Assembly: GCA_046484975.1 (NCBI GenBank)
Contig: JAWOHX010000071.1
Span: forward strand, 1-9,330
Length of the DNA: 9,330 nucleotides
Origin: JAWOHX01 sp046484975
Lineage (GTDB): Bacteria; Bacillota; Clostridia; DUPQ01
Direction: 5' to 3'
A model generated the notes under the pieces. That model saw only the letters and a program-made list of their open reading frames with translations. It did not search any database and had not been told where the DNA came from. Of the stretch, positions 1 to 6,169 are shown piece by piece. Both the position numbers and the translations under genes were made by a program. The stretch's first letter is position 1. Every line of letters begins with the position of its first letter.

Positions 1-572
1 ATTTCAAAGATATCACCGGGAAAGGTCCCTCCTCTTGTGTCGCACAGGCACAGGCTGTCCACACCCGCTTGCACTGCGGCCTGTAATGTTTCCATGGCAT
101 ACCCGGGGTTTGCCCGGTAGCCGTCGAAAAAATGCTCCGCATCAAACACCACTTTTTTATTCTTTGACTTCAGATACTCTACAGTGGATGAGATCATGGC
201 AAGGTTCTCTGAAAGGCTGGTCTTTAATATGTTAAGGACCTGGTCGTCCCAGGATTTTCCGAATATGGCCACCCACTCTGTTCCTGCCATCAGAAGATTA
301 TGGATGTTCAGGTCTTCTTCCGGGGATATGCCAGGTCTCCTGGTGCTTCCGAAGGCAACGATTCTGGCATGCTTGAAATGCATTCCTTTGAGTTCCTCAA
401 AGAATCCGATCTCCTTGGGGTTGGATCCCGGATTTCCCGCCTCAATGAAATCCACCCCCAGTTCATCAAGCTTTCTGGCTATCTTGATTTTATCATGTAC
501 GGTATATGAAATGTTTTTTCCTTGTGCCCCGTCCCTCAGTGTGGAATCATAGATCACAATCTTTTTCAACAT
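1..572 (-). CDS. cimA: (R)-citramalate synthase, partial (C-terminus beyond left edge)
   Basis: This is the N-terminal 190 residues of a DRE-TIM metallolyase of the 2-isopropylmalate/homocitrate/citramalate synthase family. CimA condenses acetyl-CoA with pyruvate to citramalate, the first step of the threonine-independent route to 2-ketobutyrate and isoleucine. Visible features are the YDSTLRDGAQG motif at residues 8-18 (Arg13 and Asp14 of the family's active site), then LDELGVDFIEAGNPGSNPKE at about 35-54. Further on is FDAEHFFDGYRANP followed by a CDTRGG segment. The 'DGAQG' and 'AGNPGSNPK' forms are typical of the long CimA subfamily rather than LeuA (DGEQ, AGFA). The CDTRGG has Arg where Asn is usual in my memory of the family. 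The start is the ATG at 572-570, whose frame gives MLKKIVIYDS; the ATG at 576 is out of frame. The gene overlaps the leuA stop by 7 nt (ATGTTGA), which suggests translational coupling. The family is usually over 500 aa, so most of the gene is missing. Confidence 0.88.
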   Translation of the reverse strand, partial: MLKKIVIYDSTLRDGAQGKNISYTVHDKIKIARKLDELGVDFIEAGNPGSNPKEIGFFEELKGMHFKHARIVAFGSTRRPGISPEEDLNIHNLLMAGTEWVAIFGKSWDDQVLNILKTSLSENLAMISSTVEYLKSKNKKVVFDAEHFFDGYRANPGYAMETLQAAVQAGVDSLCLCDTRGGTFPGDIFE

Positions 573-2092
573 CCATTCTTCCCTTCAGCATGACATACCC
601 GGTTCGCGGCATTGACATATGCCAATATACTGGCTTCTATGATGTCCGTGCTGATTCCGTGTCCCGAATAGCTCCTTCCGTTGCTGTTCACCCTGATGTT
701 CACTTCCCCGAGGGCATCCTTTCCGCCGGTCACCGCCCTGATCTTGTAATCCTCCAGAACCATGGAGAAGCCGATGCACCGCTCCACGGCGTTCAATGCC
801 GCATCCACAGGCCCGTCTCCCGTGGCAGCTTCTGTGATCATCACATTGTTCTTTTTGATGATAACCGCTGCAGTGGAGATAAGCCTGTTTCCGCTGTTGA
901 TCTGGAAACTGTCCAGTTCAAACAATGATCCATCTGTATGGGCCTTGTTCACGATCAAGGCTTCAATGTCCTGAACCAGAACCTGCTTCTTTTTGTCTGC
1001 CAGATCCTTGAAACTGGCAAAGGTCTTATCGATTTCCTCCTTGGACAAACTGTATCCCAGTTCCCTGACTTTTTCTTCAAACGCATGCCTTCCGGAGTGT
1101 TTGCCCAGGATCAAGTCATTGGCCATCAGTCCCACTGACTCCGGTGTCATGATTTCATATGTACTTTTTTCCGACATCACGCCATGTTGATGGATTCCGG
1201 ATTCATGGGCAAAGGCATTTTTCCCCACTACTGCCTTGTTGGGCTGAACTGCAACGCCCGTCAGGGAACTAACCAGCGAGCTGGTACGGGTCAGCTGCCT
1301 GGTATCGATGTTGTGGAGATACTCCCCGTAATAATCCTTTCTGGTGAGCATGGCCATGATGATTTCCTCCAACGCGGCATTCCCTGCCCTTTCCCCCAAC
1401 CCGTTGATGGTGCATTCCAGCTGGGTCGCTCCATTTTCCAAGGCTGCCAGGGTGTTGGCCACTCCCAGTCCCAGATCGTTATGGCAGTGGACACTCATCT
1501 CCACTTTCTCAATCCCGGTGACCTTTTCTTTCAGGGTGTGGATGAGTTTTCCAAATTCAACCGGGGTGGTGTATCCCACCGTGTCAGGGATGTTGATTAC
1601 CGTAGCGCCGGCCTTGATGGCTGTCTCGATGGCCAGAATCAGGAATCCAACATCGGAACGACTGGCATCCTCTGCGGAAAACTCGATGTCCCCCAAATAT
1701 TTCTTTGCATAGGCCACCATCTCCTGAATCCTTTCAATCACCTGGTCCCGTGTCATCTTCAGTTTGTATTGCATATGAATATCGGATGTGGCGAGAAAGG
1801 TGTGAATCCTCGGGGATTGGGCCTTGCATATGGCTTGATAGGCCGTGTCGATGTCCTTTGGCATCGCTCTAGCCAGGGAAGCCACCGTCATGTTCTTCAC
1901 GGATTGCGAAACCATGCTGATGGCGTCGAAATCGCCTTTTGAGGCAATGGCAAACCCAGCCTCAATGGCATCCACCCCGAGTTTCTCCAATTGCCTGGCT
2001 ATGAGAACTTTTTCATCGGCATTCAGGCTGACTCCGGGGGTCTGTTCTCCATCCCTCAATGTCGTGTCGAATATTCTGATCCTCTGCGCCAT
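566..2092 (-). CDS. leuA: 2-isopropylmalate synthase
   Basis: The product is 508 aa, a normal length for bacterial LeuA. It condenses acetyl-CoA with 2-ketoisovalerate to 2-isopropylmalate, the committed step of leucine synthesis, in the cytoplasm. The catalytic TIM barrel shows DTTLRDGEQ at residues 9-17, the metal-binding HCHND at 202-206, and NGLGERAGNAALEE at about 230-243. SGIHQHG follows at 298-304 and GKHSGRHAF at 330-338. The C-terminal part, from about 370, looks like the leucine-binding regulatory domain, with GDGPVDAAL at 425-433, so leucine feedback inhibition is expected. An in-frame ATG lies 21 nt upstream at 2113. The ATG at 2092 is preferred because GGAGGG sits just ahead of it and the protein then begins MAQRIRIFDTTLRDG, as usual. 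The gene is 51 nt after ilvC and overlaps cimA by 7 nt, so it is the third gene of an ilvN-ilvC-leuA-cimA unit. Confidence 0.96.
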   Translation of the reverse strand: MAQRIRIFDTTLRDGEQTPGVSLNADEKVLIARQLEKLGVDAIEAGFAIASKGDFDAISMVSQSVKNMTVASLARAMPKDIDTAYQAICKAQSPRIHTFLATSDIHMQYKLKMTRDQVIERIQEMVAYAKKYLGDIEFSAEDASRSDVGFLILAIETAIKAGATVINIPDTVGYTTPVEFGKLIHTLKEKVTGIEKVEMSVHCHNDLGLGVANTLAALENGATQLECTINGLGERAGNAALEEIIMAMLTRKDYYGEYLHNIDTRQLTRTSSLVSSLTGVAVQPNKAVVGKNAFAHESGIHQHGVMSEKSTYEIMTPESVGLMANDLILGKHSGRHAFEEKVRELGYSLSKEEIDKTFASFKDLADKKKQVLVQDIEALIVNKAHTDGSLFELDSFQINSGNRLISTAAVIIKKNNVMITEAATGDGPVDAALNAVERCIGFSMVLEDYKIRAVTGGKDALGEVNIRVNSNGRSYSGHGISTDIIEASILAYVNAANRVCHAEGKNGC

Positions 2093-2111
2093 TTTTCCCT
2101 CCATATGAATC

Positions 2112-2137
2112 AAACCCGGTCCTTCCGGGCCGGGTCC
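2112..2137 (-). other. GC-rich hairpin in the ilvC-leuA gap
   Basis: ACCCGG at 2114-2119 and CCGGGT at 2130-2135 form a 6-bp stem with a 10-nt loop. In the minus-strand RNA two G-U pairs can extend it to 8 bp. It lies between the ilvC stop and the leuA ribosome binding site and has only two or three U after it, so it is not a strong terminator. It could tune the relative expression of leuA or act as an RNA stability or processing element. The function is inferred. Confidence 0.4.
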
Positions 2138-2143
2138 TCGCTG

Positions 2144-3139
2144 CTATTTCCTGAGCCAGCTCATCATCTTCCTGAGCTCCGTACCGACCGTCTCCAGCTG
2201 ATGCTCGCTTTCTTTTCTGCGGGTTGAGAGGAAGCGTGCCCGTCCTCCGGCTTTGTTCTCGGCAATCCACCTGGATGCAAAAGTCCCTTCCTGGATCTCC
2301 TCAAGTATCTTTTTCATCTCCTGCCTGGTTTCTCCGGTGACGATGCGTTTGCCGGTGCAATAATCCCCGTACTCTGCTGTGTCGCTGACGGAGTACCGCA
2401 TGTATCCGAACCCTCCCTGGTTGATGAGGTCGATGATCAGTTTCATTTCGTGGATGCATTCAAAATATGCGATTTCCGGCTGGTATCCGGCCTCCACCAG
2501 GGTTTCGAACCCAGCTTTCATCAGTTCCGTAACCCCTCCGCACAATACGGCCTGTTCCCCGAAAAGATCCGTTTCCGTCTCTTCCCTAAAAGTGGTTTCC
2601 AGGATTCCTGCTCGCCCGGCTCCGATGCTGCAGGCGTATGCCAGCGCATAGTCCCTTGCCTTTCCGGATGCATCTTGATAAACCGCAATCAGTGCGGGAA
2701 CCCCTCTTCCTTCTGTATATTGGCTTCTCACGGTATGTCCGGGGCCTTTCGGGGCAACCATGATGACATCCACATAGAGGGGAGGCAGGATCTGCTTGAA
2801 ATTGATGTTGAAGCCATGTGCAAACATCAATACATTGCCTTTCACCAGATTGGGCCTGATCTCCGTCTCATATATGTCAGCGGCTTTTTCGTCCGGAACC
2901 AGCATCATGATCATATCCGCCCTTTTGGCGGCTTCCGATGTCGGCAATACGACCAAGCCTGCGTCTGTTGCTTTCTGCACGGATTCGGATCCTTCCCTGA
3001 GGCCCACCATCACATCCATTCCGCTTTCTTTCAGGTTCAATGCGTGGGCATGTCCCTGGCTGCCATATCCGATGACGGCAATTTTCTTGCCCTTTAAAAG
3101 GTTTTCATCCTTGTCCTTATCATAATACATTTTTGCCAT
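2144..3139 (-). CDS. ilvC: Ketol-acid reductoisomerase (class I, NADP-type)
   Basis: The product is 331 aa, the usual class I (short) size. It converts acetolactate or acetohydroxybutyrate to the dihydroxy acid by Mg-dependent alkyl migration and NAD(P)H reduction, the second common step to valine, leucine and isoleucine. The Rossmann motif GYGSQGHAHALN is at residues 24-35, and GLREGSES at 46-53 is the cofactor-specificity loop. Its R-x-x-S-x-S pattern is the kind associated with NADPH preference. The AHGFN histidine is H108 and APKGPGH is at 129-135. The metal ligands are recognisable in DLFGEQ (D191, E195), E227 and E231, and in the GYMRYSVSDTAEYGDY segment from 245. An open frame extends 35 codons upstream, to 3244. 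The start at 3139 is chosen because GGAGG lies about 9 nt before it, and the longer version would overlap ilvN. It follows ilvN by 16 nt. Confidence 0.97.
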   Translation of the reverse strand: MAKMYYDKDKDENLLKGKKIAVIGYGSQGHAHALNLKESGMDVMVGLREGSESVQKATDAGLVVLPTSEAAKRADMIMMLVPDEKAADIYETEIRPNLVKGNVLMFAHGFNINFKQILPPLYVDVIMVAPKGPGHTVRSQYTEGRGVPALIAVYQDASGKARDYALAYACSIGAGRAGILETTFREETETDLFGEQAVLCGGVTELMKAGFETLVEAGYQPEIAYFECIHEMKLIIDLINQGGFGYMRYSVSDTAEYGDYCTGKRIVTGETRQEMKKILEEIQEGTFASRWIAENKAGGRARFLSTRRKESEHQLETVGTELRKMMSWLRK

Positions 3140-3155
3140 ATGTTCTTTCCTCCGT

Positions 3156-3653
3156 TCAGTTTTCAACACTTTCCAATCCCCGCTGAATGGCGATGAGACC
3201 CGTTCGGACTGTTTCAATGATTCCGAAGGGACGCAGCAACTCAATAAGGGCCTGAATCTTCTCCTGATCTCCCGTCATTTCCACGGTAAGGGTTTCTTTG
3301 GAAATGTCCACGATGTTCGCCCTGAAGATCTCCACATATTGCATGATCTCATTGCGGACGCCGGAATGAGCCTTGACTTTAATCAGAATGAGCTCTCTAC
3401 CCACGTACTCAGGACGGTCCAGCAATTTAATCTTGATGACATCCACCAGCTTGTTGAGTTGTTTGGTCACCTGGTCGATGATGTATTCGTCGCCATTCAC
3501 GATGATGGTGATGCGGGAGACCTTTGGATTGTTGGTTTCGCCAACTGCCAGGCTTTCAATGTTGAACCCCCTTCTGCTGAAAAGGCCGGCCACTCTGGAG
3601 AGGACGCCTGCATGGTTTTCCACCAGTATGGATATGGTATGTTTCTGTTCCAC
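3156..3653 (-). CDS. ilvN: Acetolactate synthase small (regulatory) subunit
   Basis: The product is 165 aa, normal for IlvN/IlvH. It binds the catalytic subunit IlvB, stimulates it, and gives valine feedback inhibition. Residues about 5-78 form an ACT domain with the hallmark N-H-A-G-V-L-S-R-V-A-G-L-F-S-R-R-G-F-N-I stretch starting at residue 13. The rest (LLDRPEYVGRELILIKV onward) is the small-subunit C-terminal domain. I chose the GTG at 3653 because a perfect AGGAGG lies 7 nt upstream and the protein then begins VEQKHTISILVEN. An ATG at 3701 is in frame but has no ribosome binding site near it and would add 16 untypical residues. The gene is first in the ilvN-ilvC-leuA-cimA operon. The odd point is that no ilvB precedes it; its partner must be elsewhere in the genome. 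A promoter lies immediately upstream. Confidence 0.95.
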   Translation of the reverse strand: MEQKHTISILVENHAGVLSRVAGLFSRRGFNIESLAVGETNNPKVSRITIIVNGDEYIIDQVTKQLNKLVDVIKIKLLDRPEYVGRELILIKVKAHSGVRNEIMQYVEIFRANIVDISKETLTVEMTGDQEKIQALIELLRPFGIIETVRTGLIAIQRGLESVEN

Positions 3654-3691
3654 CCTTCCACCTCCTGGAAACGATAAAATGTTTAATATAT

Positions 3692-3721
3692 ATGATACCA
3701 TTTATGCATGGACTATATCAA
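3692..3721 (-). promoter_or_regulatory. Predicted sigma-A-type promoter of the ilvN-ilvC-leuA-cimA operon
   Basis: On the minus strand TTGATA (3721-3716) is followed by an 18-nt spacer and TATCAT (3697-3692). Each box has one mismatch to the -35/-10 consensus. Transcription would start near 3685, giving a leader of only about 30 nt before the GTG of ilvN. That leaves no room for a T-box or attenuator. Predicted by eye only. Confidence 0.5.
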
Positions 3722-3785
3722 ATGTTTTTTTCCACTGGCCTTCGCCATGCCTTTCTGATGAAACACATGGATGACGGAGGGATGC

Positions 3786-3803
3786 ATCCCCTTTGGCGGG
3801 GAT
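3786..3803. repeat. Inverted repeat between the small membrane protein gene and ilvN
   Basis: ATCCCC (3786-3791) and GGGGAT (3798-3803) form a 6-bp stem with a 6-nt loop. It lies 20 nt beyond the stop of the small membrane protein gene and could be part of its terminator. No U-run follows on the minus strand, however; four T follow on the plus strand. An overlapping 12-nt palindrome, GGGATGCATCCC, lies at 3779-3790. The function is uncertain. Confidence 0.3.
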
Positions 3804-3822
3804 TTTCGAAAAGGATGAAAAT

Positions 3823-4101
3823 CTAGGAGAAAATGATGAAGATCAAGCCAAGGATGCCTAACAGCAGAAGGATGACGGTGATATAGGCAGGCCAACTTTT
3901 TTTCTGCGCATTCTCGATGTCCTTCTTGTATGAGAAACTGAACATCCGGATGCCTGTCTGGGCATTGGTGTATGGATTGGATGAAACGGGAGGCTCATAG
4001 GTTTTCACCAGCGCTTCCGCTTTTTCTTTTTCGCTTCCCTCCAGCTGGTTGGGATCTGATATGAGGATTGTTCCTTTTTTTCTCTGGTCATTTTCCTTCA
4101 T
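3823..4101 (-). CDS. Small C-terminally membrane-anchored protein of unknown function
   Basis: A 92-aa protein that I do not assign to any family. The first 70 residues are polar and charged, with a K/E-rich part at 21-33, a Pro/Asn region (EPPVSSNPYTN, 36-46) and an aromatic patch (MFSFSYKKD, 53-61). Residues about 72-91 (AYITVILLLLGILGLIFIIF) form one strongly hydrophobic helix ending one residue before the C-terminus, so the protein is probably tail-anchored with its N-terminus in the cytoplasm. The ATG start has a good AAGGAGG about 6-7 nt upstream, and TATAAT (4128-4123, minus) lies upstream as a possible -10 box without a clear -35. This strong translation signal is the main reason to believe the gene. 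It occupies the place before ilvN where ilvB might be expected, but the ilvN promoter lies between them, so a shared function is not implied. Confidence 0.7.
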   Translation of the reverse strand: MKENDQRKKGTILISDPNQLEGSEKEKAEALVKTYEPPVSSNPYTNAQTGIRMFSFSYKKDIENAQKKSWPAYITVILLLLGILGLIFIIFS

Positions 4102-4195
4102 ATATACCTCCTTCCTGTCTCCATTATATACTTTGCACAGGAGGTTTGCTTCTCATTGGCTCATATTTAAAGGAGTGGATCTAGAAGCATGTTTA

Positions 4196-4224
4196 TTGAC
4201 CAGTATTACAGTTTGTGTTAACAT
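4196..4224 (+). promoter_or_regulatory. Predicted extended -10 promoter of the desaturase gene
   Basis: TTGACC (4196-4201), a 17-nt spacer and TAACAT (4219-4224) resemble a sigma-A promoter. The TGT directly before the -10 box makes it an extended -10 type. The predicted start of transcription is near 4231, leaving an AT-rich leader of about 100 nt before the desaturase ATG. I see no other gene in the 4102-4330 gap. Confidence 0.42.
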
Positions 4225-4330
4225 TTATTATCAGGATTTGGAGATCTTGCCGCAGATTATTTTTGAAATTTCTGTATATTAGACACCAAAATGTTGAGTA
4301 AAAAGAGATGAATATAGAGAGGTAATAATA

Positions 4331-5338
4331 ATGTCTAACAACGTAAAAATTACCTGGTACCGTTCTCCTATAGATAAAGCAAAACTAAAGGAACTGACTG
4401 CTCAAAGCGACTTAAAAGCATTCATTCAAATGCTGTCTCATCTGATAATAATGATAGCCCTTGGAGTATTGGTTTATATAAGTTTCCAAAGGTTCTCACT
4501 CTGGTTCAGCATACCTGTTTATTATATTTATGCAACATTGTTTCCCTTTATCGGTTTTGCAGGCCCCGGTCATGAACTTAGCCATAGGACCGTGTTTAAG
4601 ACAAAGTTCTGGAATGAGTTTTTCATCATAATCATTTCTTTTCTTACATGGTCAAATTATTTCTTTTTCAGAACAAGCCATGTCCGCCATCATCAGTTTA
4701 CGACGCACAGGATCCTTGATATGGAGGTAGTCCAGCCTTTGAAAATCAAGCGTTTCACATGGCCCATGTTATTCCTTTTCAATATCCGCAACCTTATATT
4801 TACAATCAAGCTGATGACACGCCATAGTTTTGGTATCATCAAGGGCGAATGGGAGGAACGGCTCTATCCCGAATCAAATGTGAAAGGCAAACGCCAGATG
4901 TTCATGTGGGCAAGAATCATTCTTCTTGGCCATTTGTTTCTTGCTGTGATATTTATTTTGACAGGACAATGGATTCTTCTGCTCCTTGTTACTTTTGCTC
5001 CGTTTATGGCGCAATGGCTTAACTTTTTTACCGGTTTTACACAGCACGCAGGCCTACCTGGTGATGTTGATGATTTCCGCATTATCTGCCGTACTGTTAA
5101 AGTTAATCCCATACTCGGTTTTTTCTACTGGCAGATGCAGTATCATGTGGAACATCATATGTATGCCGGTGTACCGTTCTATAATCTTAAAAAGCTAAGA
5201 AAAGCCATCGAAACCGACCTGCCGCCGGCACATAAAGGTATCATTGCTGCATGGAAAGAGATCTTTCCCATACTGAAAAAGCAGAAGGAAGATCCGAACT
5301 ATTGCCACTATCCTGAAGTTCCGGCTCCTGTTGAATAA
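4331..5338 (+). CDS. Membrane fatty acid desaturase family protein
   Basis: A 335-aa integral membrane di-iron protein of the fatty-acid desaturase/hydroxylase superfamily. Family members use O2 and an electron donor to desaturate or hydroxylate acyl chains or related hydrophobic substrates; the substrate here cannot be told. All histidine boxes are present: HELSH at residues 81-85, HVRHH at 117-121 (plus H126), and HVEHH at 272-276. A QHAGLP segment at 238-243 adds another conserved-looking histidine. Hydrophobic stretches at about 31-52, 56-79, 97-113, 143-160 and 193-234 fit the usual four to six membrane spans, with the boxes on the cytoplasmic face. The start is supported by GAGAGGT about 8 nt upstream. 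It is AT-richer than the amino acid and aminotransferase genes on either side. A broken paralogue begins 24 nt downstream. A specialised role, as in RtxC-like desaturases of secondary metabolism, is possible but not shown. Confidence 0.88.
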   Translation: MSNNVKITWYRSPIDKAKLKELTAQSDLKAFIQMLSHLIIMIALGVLVYISFQRFSLWFSIPVYYIYATLFPFIGFAGPGHELSHRTVFKTKFWNEFFIIIISFLTWSNYFFFRTSHVRHHQFTTHRILDMEVVQPLKIKRFTWPMLFLFNIRNLIFTIKLMTRHSFGIIKGEWEERLYPESNVKGKRQMFMWARIILLGHLFLAVIFILTGQWILLLLVTFAPFMAQWLNFFTGFTQHAGLPGDVDDFRIICRTVKVNPILGFFYWQMQYHVEHHMYAGVPFYNLKKLRKAIETDLPPAHKGIIAAWKEIFPILKKQKEDPNYCHYPEVPAPVE

Positions 5339-5362
5339 GTCTATGAACATAAAATTTTTAGA

Positions 5363-5940
5363 ATGTCGATGATGAAGCTTCAATTTTTACAGCGTAGACA
5401 ATTATTCGCTTATGAATGGAATCCTGTGAAAAAAGATTGGAACAGGCCTTTGATCGACCGAAAAGTCATTAAAACACTTTCCGAAAGGACTTCTTCATAT
5501 AACATTATTCGGGTAGCTGTACACTTTCTAATCCTTGTCCTGAGCGCAGCCTCCGTAATTTATGTCAGTCGTGAATCCAGCTTTTTTGGGCAATACCTTT
5601 CGTTTATATCTACTATTTCTTCTTTGGGTTTTTAGTCGCGATAACGCACGAACTTCAACACAAGATCGTATTTTCACGATCTCTTGACTGGTTGAATGAA
5701 GCGATCGCTTTTATGATCCATGTCCTTATGTGGGACAGCCTGACGTATGCCCGTGTATCCCACAGGCTACATCACTGTTACACGATGGTTCGCGGGGATG
5801 ATCCGGAAACAGACTGGCCCGAAGTCTTTGACCGCAAATGGTTTTGCAGATTTTTAATCAAACAAATATCAAGGCTCTATGAGAAGTTTTTTAGCCCTCT
5901 TAGATCCTTCGGCCGTTTCCCACCTGTTATATATTCTTAG
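5363..5940 (+). pseudogene. Frameshifted and truncated desaturase paralogue
   Basis: The first frame (5363-5635) begins MSMMKLQFLQ. Its W-N-R-P-L-I-D stretch and hydrophobic helix match the start of the intact desaturase upstream (W-Y-R-S-P-I-D). After about 5580 the similarity moves to another frame, which is open from 5575 to the TAG at 5938-5940. There it reads WAIPFVYIYYFF, then box 1 HELQH with KIVF behind it (compare HELSH-RTVF), then box 2 HRLHH. Joining the two needs one extra base, or a -1 slip, at the T6 tract 5582-5587. The joined product of about 190 aa ends before any third histidine box and before the last membrane segments, so it cannot be a normal active desaturase. The upstream ATG has no good ribosome binding site, although it lies only 24 nt after the intact gene. 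I read it as a decaying tandem copy. A sequencing error could explain the frameshift but not the missing C-terminal third. Confidence 0.8.
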
Positions 5941-5943
5941 TTT

Positions 5944-6090
5944 TCATATTTCTGATAAATAATCCAAAATATCAGAATCAAAGTGTTTTTTAAGCAGGTC
6001 TGCATCTTTTTGCATAGCATATATCCGATACATAAGCATTAAAATATATGATTTAGAAGAACGACCTGTCCTCCTGTTGACAGTTCCTTT
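5944..6090 (-). pseudogene. Possible 3' remnant of an unidentified gene
   Basis: On the minus strand a 48-codon frame is open between TGA codons, with a possible internal ATG at 6039 giving 31 aa. The peptide ends KHFDSDILDYLSEI and contains QKDADLLKK, a soluble, helix-like composition that looks more like real protein than random AT-rich sequence. There is no ribosome binding site and no start at its upstream end, and I recognise no family. It ends 4 nt from the stop of the desaturase remnant. It may be the tail of a gene lost in a rearrangement, or chance. Confidence 0.25.
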
Positions 6091-6105
6091 TCATGGGAGT
6101 ATATA
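6077..6105 (+). promoter_or_regulatory. Strong predicted sigma-A promoter of the lipoprotein gene
   Basis: A perfect TTGACA (6077-6082), a 17-nt spacer and TATATA (6100-6105) precede the lipoprotein gene. Transcription should start near 6112, giving a leader of about 58 nt. AAAGGAG lies 7 nt before the ATG. This is the best promoter match in the window. Confidence 0.62.
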
Positions 6106-6169
6106 TTATATGTGGGAACAACATGATATTTTCGCCCATGTCGATTTCTTGTGATAAAGGAGTTATATT

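Noticed and set aside
1184..1942. Long open frame of 252 aa on the plus strand
   Set aside because: It lies fully antisense to leuA, has no ribosome binding site, and its sequence is the typical Cys/His/Gly-rich shadow of a coding strand.
2450..3097. Open frame of 215 aa on the plus strand
   Set aside because: It is antisense to ilvC, a clearly real gene, with shadow-type composition.
3644..3656. T-box-like AAGGGTGGAAC on the minus strand before ilvN, as expected for amino-acid-regulated leaders
   Set aside because: It lies across the GTG start of ilvN and codes for its first residues. There is no specifier or antiterminator/terminator structure, and the predicted promoter leaves only about 30 nt of leader.
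3779..3803. Operator or phage attachment site at the GGGATGCATCCC palindrome
   Set aside because: A single short palindrome without a second copy, integrase or tRNA gene; kept only as a low-confidence inverted repeat.
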